From Candidatus Aenigmatarchaeota archaeon (GTDB lineage Archaea; Aenigmatarchaeota; Aenigmatarchaeia; QMZP01), in NCBI GenBank assembly GCA_030673725.1, contig DAOVIL010000018.1, positions 1 through 7,898 of the forward strand: a stretch of DNA of 7,898 bases, read 5' to 3'. A model generated the notes under the pieces. The model saw only the letters and a list, made by a program, of their open reading frames with translations. It did not search any database and was not told the origin of the DNA. The translations under genes and the position numbers were made by a program. Shown one piece after another: positions 1-5,369 of the stretch. Every line of letters begins with the position of its first letter. The stretch's first letter is position 1.

Positions 1-242
1 ACCCCCTAGAACTGAAAGGATTAAGCGAAATGGACCAAGGTGAGAGGGATGCTGTCTACAGTGCTCTTGGAAAACCAGCAAGTGAATGCGAAAGATATCT
101 CTGTGTCATACGTGATGGAATTCCTGTGGGAGTATTAGATCCTGAAAACAAAAGGTTCAGTTTCTATGCTGATGAAGACAAGGACAGGGTATTATCCCAG
201 CTTCAGAGAGGTCTCAGGAGCAATAGGTACGGTGACTTATGA
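1..242 (+). CDS. 3' part of an unrecognised gene (5' truncated by window edge)
   Basis: The frame starting at base 3 is open from the left edge to a TGA at 240-242, giving about 79 residues, so the real start may lie outside the window. An internal ATG at 30 is possible but has only a weak upstream GGA. The product is charged and soluble-looking, with no membrane segment. A central stretch (CVIRDGIPVGVLDPENK) looks like two beta strands around a turn, followed by a charged helix-like end (DEDKDRVLSQLQ). I do not recognise the family. The stop overlaps the ATG of a short downstream ORF as ATGA, a common arrangement for translational coupling. Composition is ordinary for the left part of the window. 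Confidence 0.55.
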   Translation, partial: PLELKGLSEMDQGERDAVYSALGKPASECERYLCVIRDGIPVGVLDPENKRFSFYADEDKDRVLSQLQRGLRSNRYGDL

Positions 243-337
243 CTGAGAAGCTGCTTCGTCTGGAGAAGGAAATCAGGAGCCTGGACGGCTGCTTCATGAC
301 CATAAACACGCATAACTGCAAGGATTTCCTCAAGTAA
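239..337 (+). CDS. Possible 32-residue small protein coupled to the upstream gene
   Basis: An ATG at 239 overlaps the stop of the preceding gene (ATGA, 239-242) and opens a 32-codon frame ending in TAA at 335-337. The predicted peptide begins MTEKLLRLEKEIRSLDGC. The first half would be an amphipathic charged helix, and there are two cysteines (C18, C28). No family is recognised. The ATGA overlap and the lack of space before the next promoter favour a real cistron; the very short length argues against it. It could equally be a decayed remnant of a longer gene. Confidence 0.3.
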   Translation: MTEKLLRLEKEIRSLDGCFMTINTHNCKDFLK

Positions 338-351
338 GCCTTTTTCTTAAG
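338..351 (+). promoter_or_regulatory. T-rich TATA-like box for rnz, possibly also terminator of the upstream unit
   Basis: The sequence GCCTTTTTCTTAAG begins one base after the TAA of the small ORF. Its centre (about 345) is 25 nt before the rnz ATG, which would put the transcription start at or next to the start codon (leaderless mRNA). The run of five T could also end the upstream transcript, as archaeal terminators are often plain T tracts. A near-identical element precedes the zinc-ribbon gene at 1287-1303. Confidence 0.45.
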
Positions 352-369
352 AGCATCCAATAATTACTT

Positions 370-1281
370 ATGCTAGAGATAGTTTTTCTGGGAACAGGCT
401 CAGGAGTGCCCACGAAGGGAAGGCACCCCCCCGCCATATGGATGAGGTATGAGGGAGACTGCATGCTATTCGACTGCGGGGAAGGCACCCAGAGGCAGCT
501 CATGAAGACCAAGCTCAGCTTCATGAAGCTCAAGCACATCTTCATAACACACTGGCACGCAGACCACTGGCTCGGCCTGATAGGCCTCATGATGACTATG
601 GGGCTGGAGGGAAGGACAGAACCCCTCTACATACATGCTCCAGAGGCTGAGCGTTTCGTATCAGACATACTTGACCTGGGTTACTGGGGCCCGAGGTTCA
701 GGGTCATACCCAAGGATGTGCCGTATGACGGGAAGGAAGTCATCACAATACTGAAGGCAAAGGAATATGAGATACTCTCCATACCTGTCAGGCACAGCGT
801 GCCTGCTGTGTGTTATGCCTTCAAGGAGAAGGACGCGATAAACGTTGACATGAAGAAGGCCGAGACAGTGTACGGGCTCAAGCAGAGCCCGGTAGTGGGC
901 AAGCTGAAGAAGGAAGGCAAGGTGACCTACAAGGGCAAGGCAATCAAGCTGGAAGATATTGCTATAGTGAAGAAGGGAGTGAAGGCAGTGTACTCCGGGG
1001 ACACCAAACCCTGCAGGAACATGGAGATTATATCAGAGGGAGCTAATTTGCTGATACATGAGGCGACATTCGAGGAGGAGAAGGAATCCAGGATGCATGC
1101 CGGCGCAAAGGAGGCAGGCCAGCTCGCCAAGAAAGCGAATGTGGGGGAGCTCATACTCACCCATTTCTCGAGAAGGTATGTGGACGTCAGCCCGCTGGTG
1201 AAGGAAGCCAAGAAACATTTCCCAAAGACCATGGCAGCCAGGGACTACATGAAGGTAACGCTTAAAAGGAAGGAAAAATAA
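370..1281 (+). CDS. rnz: Ribonuclease Z (tRNA 3'-end processing endonuclease)
   Basis: This 303-residue protein is a metallo-beta-lactamase-fold RNase Z, the zinc endonuclease that removes 3' trailers from tRNA precursors. The N-terminus has the family pattern FLGTGSGVPTKGR (6-18) and DCGEGTQRQL (35-44). The zinc and catalytic residues are visible: HWHADH at 61-66, H142 in RHSVPAVCY, D211 in YSGDT and H265 in LTHFSRRY; HEATF (230-234) is another conserved block. The flexible arm (exosite) that grips the tRNA elbow is the basic segment at about 168-190 (GLKQSP, then GKLKKEGK). The length is normal for the short bacterial/archaeal form, and the reading frame is intact. The ATG at 370 begins exactly at the first beta strand, and no Shine-Dalgarno sequence is seen, in keeping with a leaderless transcript. 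It is probably transcribed alone. The tRNA-Leu at 5770 lacks an encoded CCA, so it is the kind of precursor this enzyme trims. Confidence 0.96.
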   Translation: MLEIVFLGTGSGVPTKGRHPPAIWMRYEGDCMLFDCGEGTQRQLMKTKLSFMKLKHIFITHWHADHWLGLIGLMMTMGLEGRTEPLYIHAPEAERFVSDILDLGYWGPRFRVIPKDVPYDGKEVITILKAKEYEILSIPVRHSVPAVCYAFKEKDAINVDMKKAETVYGLKQSPVVGKLKKEGKVTYKGKAIKLEDIAIVKKGVKAVYSGDTKPCRNMEIISEGANLLIHEATFEEEKESRMHAGAKEAGQLAKKANVGELILTHFSRRYVDVSPLVKEAKKHFPKTMAARDYMKVTLKRKEK

Positions 1282-1286
1282 AAGCA

Positions 1287-1310
1287 AAGCCTTTTTATTC
1301 AAGGGGTGAT
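1287..1310 (+). promoter_or_regulatory. TATA-like box plus Shine-Dalgarno sequence of the zinc-ribbon gene
   Basis: AAGCCTTTTTATT (1287-1299) matches the element before rnz at 12 of 13 positions and sits about 25 nt before the ATG at 1320. GGGGTGAT (1303-1310) agrees with 7 of 8 bases of the Shine-Dalgarno consensus GGAGGTGA(T), 9 nt before the ATG. The box would make the mRNA leaderless while the ribosome-binding site needs a leader, so the true transcription start is uncertain. Confidence 0.4.
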
Positions 1311-1319
1311 AGTGATAGT

Positions 1320-1559
1320 ATGGGTCAATACAAATACGTCACTAACAGGACAATCCCCAACAAGGCAGGGGAAGAGAGCAAGGGTTTCGTCAGGGCCAGG
1401 GTACCGAATGATTCAGACACCGCAGAGGTCGCCTACAAGTGCCCGGAGTGTGAGCACCAGGAGAGCACGAAGGTCCCTTTCACAAGGCCGTTCAACATCA
1501 GATGCTCCAAGTGCGGCACTCTTATGAAGCTGCCGAAACTGAAGGGCAAGAAGAAGTAG
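1320..1559 (+). CDS. Small zinc-ribbon protein of unknown function
   Basis: A 79-residue basic protein with one zinc ribbon: CPEC at 41-44 and CSKC at 62-65, separated by 17 residues. The second knuckle is followed by a lysine-rich tail (LPKLKGKKK). The N-terminal 40 residues (MGQYKYVTNRTIPNK and a FVRARVP strand) resemble no domain I can name. The C-x2-C, spacer, C-x2-C layout recalls ribosomal proteins such as S27e, but spacing and flanking residues do not fit S27e or L44e. The basic tail and the position next to rnz suggest nucleic-acid or ribosome binding, which is inference. The start is fixed by a good Shine-Dalgarno sequence at 1303-1310. I believe similar small zinc-ribbon proteins are annotated as hypothetical in other archaea, but cannot confirm this here. 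Confidence 0.85.
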   Translation: MGQYKYVTNRTIPNKAGEESKGFVRARVPNDSDTAEVAYKCPECEHQESTKVPFTRPFNIRCSKCGTLMKLPKLKGKKK

Positions 1560-1570
1560 GCACTTCCAAC

Positions 1571-1580
1571 TATTTTATAG
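1571..1580 (+). promoter_or_regulatory. TATA box of the pilus platform gene
   Basis: TATTTTATAG is centred 26 nt before the ATG at 1602, in the 42-bp gap after the zinc-ribbon gene. No Shine-Dalgarno sequence precedes the ATG (the upstream bases are AAATTATTAAC), so a leaderless transcript is likely. Confidence 0.55.
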
Positions 1581-1601
1581 CCCGGAAGACAAATTATTAA
1601 C

Positions 1602-2444
1602 ATGCCGAAGTACTTTTACGAGTCGCTCTCCATAATGGTAGGGATAATGATACTCCTGTTAGGCCAGGTGTACGTCGCATCCATGCTGCCGCTTCTTGTT
1701 CCCATCATCAATGTCATAGGCGGCCTGATAGCTGTGCTCCCGCCGTCACTCATATTCTACAGCAAGTACAGGGCAAAAAGGGATATGGAGTCCCAGTTCC
1801 TGGTGTTCATAAGGGAGCTGACAGACTCCATAAACACCGGGATGACCCTTCCGGTCGCCCTGGAATACTGCGCCAAGAGGAAATACCTTTCGCTCTCCAA
1901 ATACGTGAACGACATGGCGTCCCAGGTCAACTGGGGCATCCCCTTCGAGACAGCACTGAAGACATTTGCCAAGAGGGTGGACATCCCGACAGTGAGCAGG
2001 GCCGTCACCACTATAATAGAGACATACAAGGTGGGCGGGAAGATATCAGACACCCTGAATGCAGTCGGGCAGTCCCTGGTGGCCATAGACAAGATAAAGC
2101 AGGAGAGGACAGCCTCTGTGCACGCACAGATAGTCACTTCCTACCTGATATTCTTCGTGTTCATATTCATCCTGATAGTCCTGCAGACCTTCCTGATACC
2201 TGCGCTTGTGCAGCCCTCACAGACCGGCACTGATACCTTCCCGGGAGGGACGCCCATGGCGACAGAATCCTATACTGCAAGCTTCATCAACTTCATAATA
2301 ATACAGGGCTTCTTTGCCGGGCTTGTGACAGGCAAGATGGCGGAGGGTTCAGTCGTGGCCGGCATAAAGCACAGCATTCTGCTCATTGCGGTCGGTTACA
2401 CAATATTCTCTTTTACATCGCAATTCCCGATGAGGATTTTCTAA
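1602..2444 (+). CDS. TadC/FlaJ-like (T2SSF family) inner-membrane platform protein of a type IV pilus-like system
   Basis: A 280-residue polytopic membrane protein with one T2SSF (GspF/TadC) domain. Hydrophobic segments lie at about 9-30 and 32-53, then a cytosolic helical domain at 55-175 carrying FIRELTDSINTGMTLPVALE (69-88) and the family-typical IIETYKVGGKISDTL (138-152), then further membrane segments at about 178-202, 227-245 and 254-272. Proteins of this family anchor the assembly ATPase and help extrude pilin subunits. The single T2SSF domain and short length resemble TadC rather than the longer, two-domain archaeal FlaJ. Two pilin-like genes follow, starting 40 bp downstream, so this is probably their platform. 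No TadA/GspE-type ATPase or prepilin peptidase gene is in the window, so these must be elsewhere if the system works. The loop at about 203-225 is extracytoplasmic and rich in Thr/Gly/Pro. Confidence 0.88.
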   Translation: MPKYFYESLSIMVGIMILLLGQVYVASMLPLLVPIINVIGGLIAVLPPSLIFYSKYRAKRDMESQFLVFIRELTDSINTGMTLPVALEYCAKRKYLSLSKYVNDMASQVNWGIPFETALKTFAKRVDIPTVSRAVTTIIETYKVGGKISDTLNAVGQSLVAIDKIKQERTASVHAQIVTSYLIFFVFIFILIVLQTFLIPALVQPSQTGTDTFPGGTPMATESYTASFINFIIIQGFFAGLVTGKMAEGSVVAGIKHSILLIAVGYTIFSFTSQFPMRIF

Positions 2445-2483
2445 TTTATAAGGCGTTCTGGACAATAATATAATTGGGTAGGT
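2444..2483 (+). promoter_or_regulatory. Promoter and weak ribosome-binding site of the first pilin gene
   Basis: ATTTATAAG (2444-2452) overlaps the stop of the platform gene and predicts transcription starting near 2474. That leaves a leader of about 10 nt containing GGGTAGGTT (2475-2483), a weak Shine-Dalgarno match just before the ATG at 2485. An alternative AT-rich box lies at 2464-2474. A dedicated promoter would let pilin be made at a higher level than the platform protein. Confidence 0.4.
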
Positions 2484-2484
2484 T

Positions 2485-2961
2485 ATGGCTAGGAAAGGTG
2501 TTTCGCCTGTTGTCGCTGTAGTTCTTTTGATTGCTGTGGCCATAGCCATAGGCATACTGGTCACGACATGGATAACGCACTGGACTTCCACCCAGATAAG
2601 CTCACAGCCCATAACATGCGCCATCAATACGAACTACATAATAGAGTCAGTGGAATACAACAAGACAGGCGGGGATATCCTGCTGATAAAGGTCACGAAC
2701 AAGGGCGCTGAGAACCTTTACGGCTTCAGCACTGTGATGGACAACGGTACGTATATACTTGACGTCAATTCGACAAGCTGGAGAATCGACCATGGAGGGA
2801 TATCCAAGACATACCCCCTCAGGAGGGAGAAATCCACGTACGTCACAGTTAACCTGACCATTAATTATACAGGGCTTGGTGAGTCGCTGACAGACGTCAG
2901 GGTATTGAACTCAGCCTGCAATGCTGTGTCTGCCAAGACCACATTCATTACCCAGTATTAG
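2485..2961 (+). CDS. Archaeal type IV pilin-like protein 1 (class III signal peptide)
   Basis: A 158-residue protein beginning MARKGVSPVVAVVLLIAVAI, the pattern of the archaeal pilin N-terminal domain (Pfam Pilin_N, formerly DUF1628). The K-G/V-S-P motif at residues 4-8 predicts cleavage after G5 by an archaeal prepilin peptidase (EppA/PibD type). The 25-residue hydrophobic helix that follows would form the filament core. The rest looks like a beta-rich head with five N-glycosylation sequons (N59, N87, N95, N123, N127) and two cysteines (C45, C145) that could form a disulfide joining the base of the head to its C-terminus. A second pilin gene starts 7 bp after the stop, so the two are co-transcribed. 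It is probably a subunit of an adhesion-type pilus assembled by the platform protein upstream; major or minor status cannot be told from sequence. Confidence 0.88.
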   Translation: MARKGVSPVVAVVLLIAVAIAIGILVTTWITHWTSTQISSQPITCAINTNYIIESVEYNKTGGDILLIKVTNKGAENLYGFSTVMDNGTYILDVNSTSWRIDHGGISKTYPLRREKSTYVTVNLTINYTGLGESLTDVRVLNSACNAVSAKTTFITQY

Positions 2962-2966
2962 GAGAG
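2961..2966 (+). promoter_or_regulatory. Ribosome-binding site deciding the start of pilin 2
   Basis: GGAGAG lies 2 nt before the ATG at 2969 and overlaps the TAG stop of pilin 1. It supports the start at 2969 rather than the in-frame ATG at 2921, which would place 16 non-hydrophobic residues before the class III signal peptide and lie inside pilin 1. Confidence 0.55.
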
Positions 2967-2968
2967 AC

Positions 2969-3412
2969 ATGACAAAAAAGGGCATATCACCATTGGTTGC
3001 AGTGATAATGTTGATAGCCTTCACTCTGATTATCGCAGGGATACTTGCCGGCTGGGCGACCAGGTTCGCCGAGACTCAGAGCGAAACCCTCACAGTCTGT
3101 CTCAATTCCAAGGTACTTCTGTCAAGGGGCACATACAACCCCTCTACAGAGACGCTTAACATCTTTGTAGTCAACATGGGGAAGACCGACCTGGTTCTGA
3201 CGGCTACCCTGACATATAGGAATGAGACCAGACACCTTGGTGGAATCGTATTAATGAAAGAGGCATTCGAACTAAGCGTAGAAGAGGGCGTTGGAATGTT
3301 CACAATTGATGACGTCACGGATGACCTGCAGAAGATAGAAATCAAGTCAGATATCTGTCCAGGGACAACCGACAGGCTCTTGGATTTTGAGATAGCCGGC
3401 CTGAGAGGCTAA
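2969..3412 (+). CDS. Archaeal type IV pilin-like protein 2 (class III signal peptide)
   Basis: A 147-residue protein starting MTKKGISPLVAVIMLIAFTL. It has the same N-terminal architecture as its neighbour: K-G/I-S-P at 4-8 with cleavage expected after G5, then a hydrophobic filament helix to about residue 30. The head has two cysteines (C44, C130) in the same relative places as C45 and C145 of pilin 1, and a single sequon (N85). Beyond the N-terminus the two pilins differ, so they look like diverged paralogues rather than a recent duplication. This one is less glycosylated and more acidic. The gene starts 7 bp after pilin 1 and should share its transcript. Two different pilins in one operon fits a major/minor pair or a heteropolymeric filament, which is inference. 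Confidence 0.86.
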   Translation: MTKKGISPLVAVIMLIAFTLIIAGILAGWATRFAETQSETLTVCLNSKVLLSRGTYNPSTETLNIFVVNMGKTDLVLTATLTYRNETRHLGGIVLMKEAFELSVEEGVGMFTIDDVTDDLQKIEIKSDICPGTTDRLLDFEIAGLRG

Positions 3413-3416
3413 CCAG

Positions 3417-3425
3417 TTTTTATAA
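3417..3425 (+). promoter_or_regulatory. TATA box of the pth2-pfdA operon
   Basis: TTTTTATAA, five bases after the pilin 2 stop, is centred 27 nt before the pth2 ATG at 3448. The intervening bases contain no Shine-Dalgarno sequence, so a leaderless transcript is predicted. The T tract may also end the pilin transcript. Confidence 0.55.
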
Positions 3426-3447
3426 CAACCTAAACCAATTCTGTCAT

Positions 3448-3789
3448 ATGTACAAGCAGGTAATAGTCATAAGGCGCAACCTCAGGCTCAGCAAGGGCAA
3501 GCTGGCGGCCCAGGTGGCCCATGCCTCCCTGGAGGCATACAGGAGGGCAGACCCCCGCATAGTTGAGGAGTGGGAGTCAGAAGGCTCAAAAAAGGTGGTG
3601 CTGAGGGTAGAGAACACGAGGGAGATGCTGGACATCAGGAGGAAGGCGAAGGCAGACAAGCTGCCCGCTGCCCTTATAAGGGACGCTGGACATACAGAGA
3701 TACCTGCCGGGACCATCACAGCGCTGGGAATAGGCCCTGAAAAGGAGACCAAAATCAATAAAATAACAGGAAAGCTAAAGATGTTATAG
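3448..3789 (+). CDS. pth2: Peptidyl-tRNA hydrolase, archaeal/eukaryotic Pth2 type
   Basis: A 113-residue protein covering the whole Pth2 fold. It frees tRNA from prematurely released peptidyl-tRNA by cutting the ester bond in the cytosol. Family hallmarks are present in order: KQVIVIRRNLRLSKGK (3-18), AAQVAHASLEAY (20-31), the WESEGSKKVVLRV strand (42-54), LIRDAGHTEIPAGTITALGIGP (76-97) and the K-I-N-K-I-T-G end. Residues expected to be functional are K18, H25, D79 and T83, all within conserved blocks. Length is normal. The ATG at 3448 starts directly at the first strand, and the TATA box predicts a leaderless message. It is followed 8 bp later by the prefoldin alpha gene, linking release of stalled chains with folding of new ones, though the pairing may simply be convenience. 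Confidence 0.97.
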   Translation: MYKQVIVIRRNLRLSKGKLAAQVAHASLEAYRRADPRIVEEWESEGSKKVVLRVENTREMLDIRRKAKADKLPAALIRDAGHTEIPAGTITALGIGPEKETKINKITGKLKML

Positions 3790-3794
3790 GAGGA
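3789..3794 (+). promoter_or_regulatory. Strong ribosome-binding site of pfdA
   Basis: GGAGGA overlaps the last base of the pth2 stop and lies 3 nt before the ATG at 3798. It is the best Shine-Dalgarno match among the plus-strand genes. Internal cistrons here carry such sites while first cistrons mostly lack them. Confidence 0.6.
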
Positions 3795-3797
3795 AAC

Positions 3798-4202
3798 ATG
3801 ACGAATGAACAGGACATGCAGCAGAAGGTGATATTGTTCCAGCTCCTGCACAAGCATATGGAGGATCTCAAGCAGCAGGCAGCCCTTCTTGAGCAGAGAT
3901 TCATGGAGTTCGGGGTGACCAAACATGCCCTTGGGGATTTCAAGGACAAAAGGGACAAGGAGATGCTGGTCCCACTGGGAAGCGGATGCTATGTTTTTGG
4001 GAAGGCACCAGGCTCAACAGACCTGCTGGTCAATATAGGGGCCAACATCATGATAAAGAAGCCCATAGGGGAGACGACCGAACTGCTGGATGATAGGACA
4101 AAGGAGATACAGGGTATCTCAAAGAACCTGGAAGAGCAGATGACGAACGTGATGGGCCAGATTGGCACTCTGACAGCAGAACTGGAAAAGATGCAGAAGT
4201 GA
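3798..4202 (+). CDS. pfdA: Prefoldin alpha subunit (GimC alpha)
   Basis: A 134-residue protein with the prefoldin alpha plan: an N-terminal coiled-coil helix (about 5-38), a central beta-hairpin region (LVPLGSGCYVFGK at 57-69, then STDLLVNIGANIMIKKP at 73-89) and a C-terminal coiled-coil (about 92-133). Two alpha and four beta subunits form the jellyfish-shaped cytosolic holdase that passes unfolded proteins to the thermosome. The GANIMIKKPIGET pattern between the hairpins and the second helix is typical of archaeal alpha subunits. Length is close to normal. It is the second gene of an operon with pth2 and has a strong ribosome-binding site. Its TGA abuts the stop of the opposing S10 gene with no base between, so both transcripts must end inside the opposite gene. 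No beta subunit gene is in the window. Confidence 0.93.
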   Translation: MTNEQDMQQKVILFQLLHKHMEDLKQQAALLEQRFMEFGVTKHALGDFKDKRDKEMLVPLGSGCYVFGKAPGSTDLLVNIGANIMIKKPIGETTELLDDRTKEIQGISKNLEEQMTNVMGQIGTLTAELEKMQK

Positions 4203-4208
4203 TCACTT
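4197..4208. repeat. Perfect 12-bp palindrome covering two convergent stop codons
   Basis: AAGTGATCACTT is perfectly self-complementary. Its centre is the junction between the prefoldin stop (TGA, 4200-4202) and the S10 stop (read as TCA on the plus strand, 4203-4205). Two abutting TGA codons automatically give six bases of this symmetry; the remaining three pairs are extra. It is too short for a stable hairpin terminator. Confidence 0.7.
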
Positions 4209-4526
4209 GTCTTTAAGTTCTATATCTATCTTGATGCCTTCAGGGATAGGTATCCTCACCACCTGCCTGAGGGCACGCTCGTTGGCGCCGATGTCTATTA
4301 TTCTCCTGTGAATCCTCATCTCCCACCTGTCCCAGGTGGCGTTCCCGTGACCTGTGCCGTCCCCGCAGGGGGTCTTGAGGGTCATGATCTTCAGCTTCTT
4401 TGTCGGGATAGGGACTGGTCCCCTGACCGTGCTGCCGTACTTCTTGGCTATCTCCCTTATCTGGTCGCATATCTGCAGCACTTCCCTATAGTTCCTTCCA
4501 GCCAGCTTTATCCTTGCGAATTCCAT
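4203..4526 (-). CDS. rpsJ: Ribosomal protein S10 (uS10), small subunit
   Basis: A 107-residue protein, full length for the archaeal family, that sits in the head of the 30S subunit. Diagnostic blocks are ARIKLAGRNYREVLQICDQI (4-23), RGPVPIPTKKLKIMTLKTPC (35-54) and WDRWEMRIHRRIIDI (65-79), followed by the IPIPEGIKIDIELKD C-terminus. It is the last gene of the L18e-L13-S9-S10 run, 3 bp after S9. In many archaea this gene instead follows EF-1 alpha, so its place here is unusual. GAGGTGA (4530-4536 on the minus strand) overlaps the S9 stop and serves as its ribosome-binding site, so it is probably translated by ribosomes ending on S9. The stop abuts the convergent prefoldin gene. Confidence 0.97.
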   Translation of the reverse strand: MEFARIKLAGRNYREVLQICDQIREIAKKYGSTVRGPVPIPTKKLKIMTLKTPCGDGTGHGNATWDRWEMRIHRRIIDIGANERALRQVVRIPIPEGIKIDIELKDK

Positions 4527-4529
4527 AAC

Positions 4530-4955
4530 TCACCTCTTGCTCCTCTGCTTGTATCTCCTCGGCCCCCAGCTTGAGTGTGGGGGCTTGTGGGGCTCTGTCC
4601 TCCTGGGGTCATACACCAGGAGGTTCCTGTCATACTCCATGAAGAGCGCCTTGGTGTCCTTTCCCAGGAGCTGTACCAGGCCCTTTGCTATGGCCTGCCG
4701 GACAGCTTCAGCCTGGCCCATCATGCCGCCACCCTTCACATTGACGTTGATGTTGTACTTCTTCCAGGCATCGCCTATCAGTATTAGGGGCTCCTGCATC
4801 TTAAGCCTGATTATCTCATTCTGTATAAGGGACATGGGCTTTTTATTTACCTTCACCACGCCCTTCCCTGCCTTGAAGCTGGCCCTGGCTACTGCTTTCT
4901 TCCTTTTCCCTGTCGTGAAGAGGGTCTTGTCCTTTCCGGTTTTCTTGCTTACCAT
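4530..4955 (-). CDS. rpsI: Ribosomal protein S9 (uS9), small subunit
   Basis: A 141-residue protein with the S9 pattern: TTGKRKKAVARA (14-25), KVNKKPMSLI, then VKGGGMMGQAEAVRQAIAKG (73-92), the DRNLLVYDPRR block, and the basic RYKQRSKR tail, which in this family reaches the P-site tRNA. I chose the ATG at 4955. A longer in-frame start at 5009 would add 18 residues lying wholly inside L13 and without family resemblance. The start overlaps the L13 stop by 7 bp (ATGGTAA), and AAGGTCA just upstream is a weak Shine-Dalgarno match, so translation is probably coupled to L13. S10 follows after 3 bp. Confidence 0.97.
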   Translation of the reverse strand: MVSKKTGKDKTLFTTGKRKKAVARASFKAGKGVVKVNKKPMSLIQNEIIRLKMQEPLILIGDAWKKYNINVNVKGGGMMGQAEAVRQAIAKGLVQLLGKDTKALFMEYDRNLLVYDPRRTEPHKPPHSSWGPRRYKQRSKR

Positions 4956-5368
4956 CTGACCTTGGCTCCTAGTTTGCCGGCAAGCTTGCCGAGCTCCACA
5001 TATTTGCACTTGAGCTTGTTTTCAGCCGCCCCGATGCGCACGGGCTTCTTGTCCTTCAGGCTGTCTGGTATAGATATGTATACCTTGAGCTTCTTTAAAG
5101 CGTTCCTTCCCTTCGTGTTCTTGGGAAGCATGCCCCTGACGACCCTCTTTATTATCTGGTCAGGCCCCCTCGGGTAGAACGGGCCATGGTACGGGTCCCC
5201 CCTCCTGACCTTCTCGCTCAGGATATTCTCTACATGCTTGGGATTCCCGCTTATGACAGCCTTTTCCGCGTTTATGACCTTGATGGTCTTGCCTTTTATC
5301 AGCTCCTTGCTCACAGAGCTGGCAAGCCGGCCCAGGATGCAGTTTGAAGCGTCTATTACCATTTCCAT
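4949..5368 (-). CDS. rplM: Ribosomal protein L13 (uL13), large subunit
   Basis: A 139-residue L13 of archaeal length. Conserved segments are VIDASNCILGRLASSVSKEL (4-23), the KVINAEKAVISGNP strand-turn (30-43) and a basic middle part with PYHGPFYPRGPDQI and RGMLPKNTKGRNAL (79-92). The protein binds 23S rRNA early in 50S assembly. Two starts are possible, ATG at 5368 or two codons further at 5362; the first is given. The gene starts one base after the L18e stop and overlaps the start of S9 by 7 bp, so the three are one tightly packed transcript. Confidence 0.97.
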   Translation of the reverse strand: MEMVIDASNCILGRLASSVSKELIKGKTIKVINAEKAVISGNPKHVENILSEKVRRGDPYHGPFYPRGPDQIIKRVVRGMLPKNTKGRNALKKLKVYISIPDSLKDKKPVRIGAAENKLKCKYVELGKLAGKLGAKVRW

Positions 5369-5369
5369 A

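Noticed and set aside
4956..5009. An 18-residue N-terminal extension of S9 from an upstream ATG
   Set aside because: It lies wholly within L13, has no family similarity, and the ATG at 4955 matches the usual S9 start.
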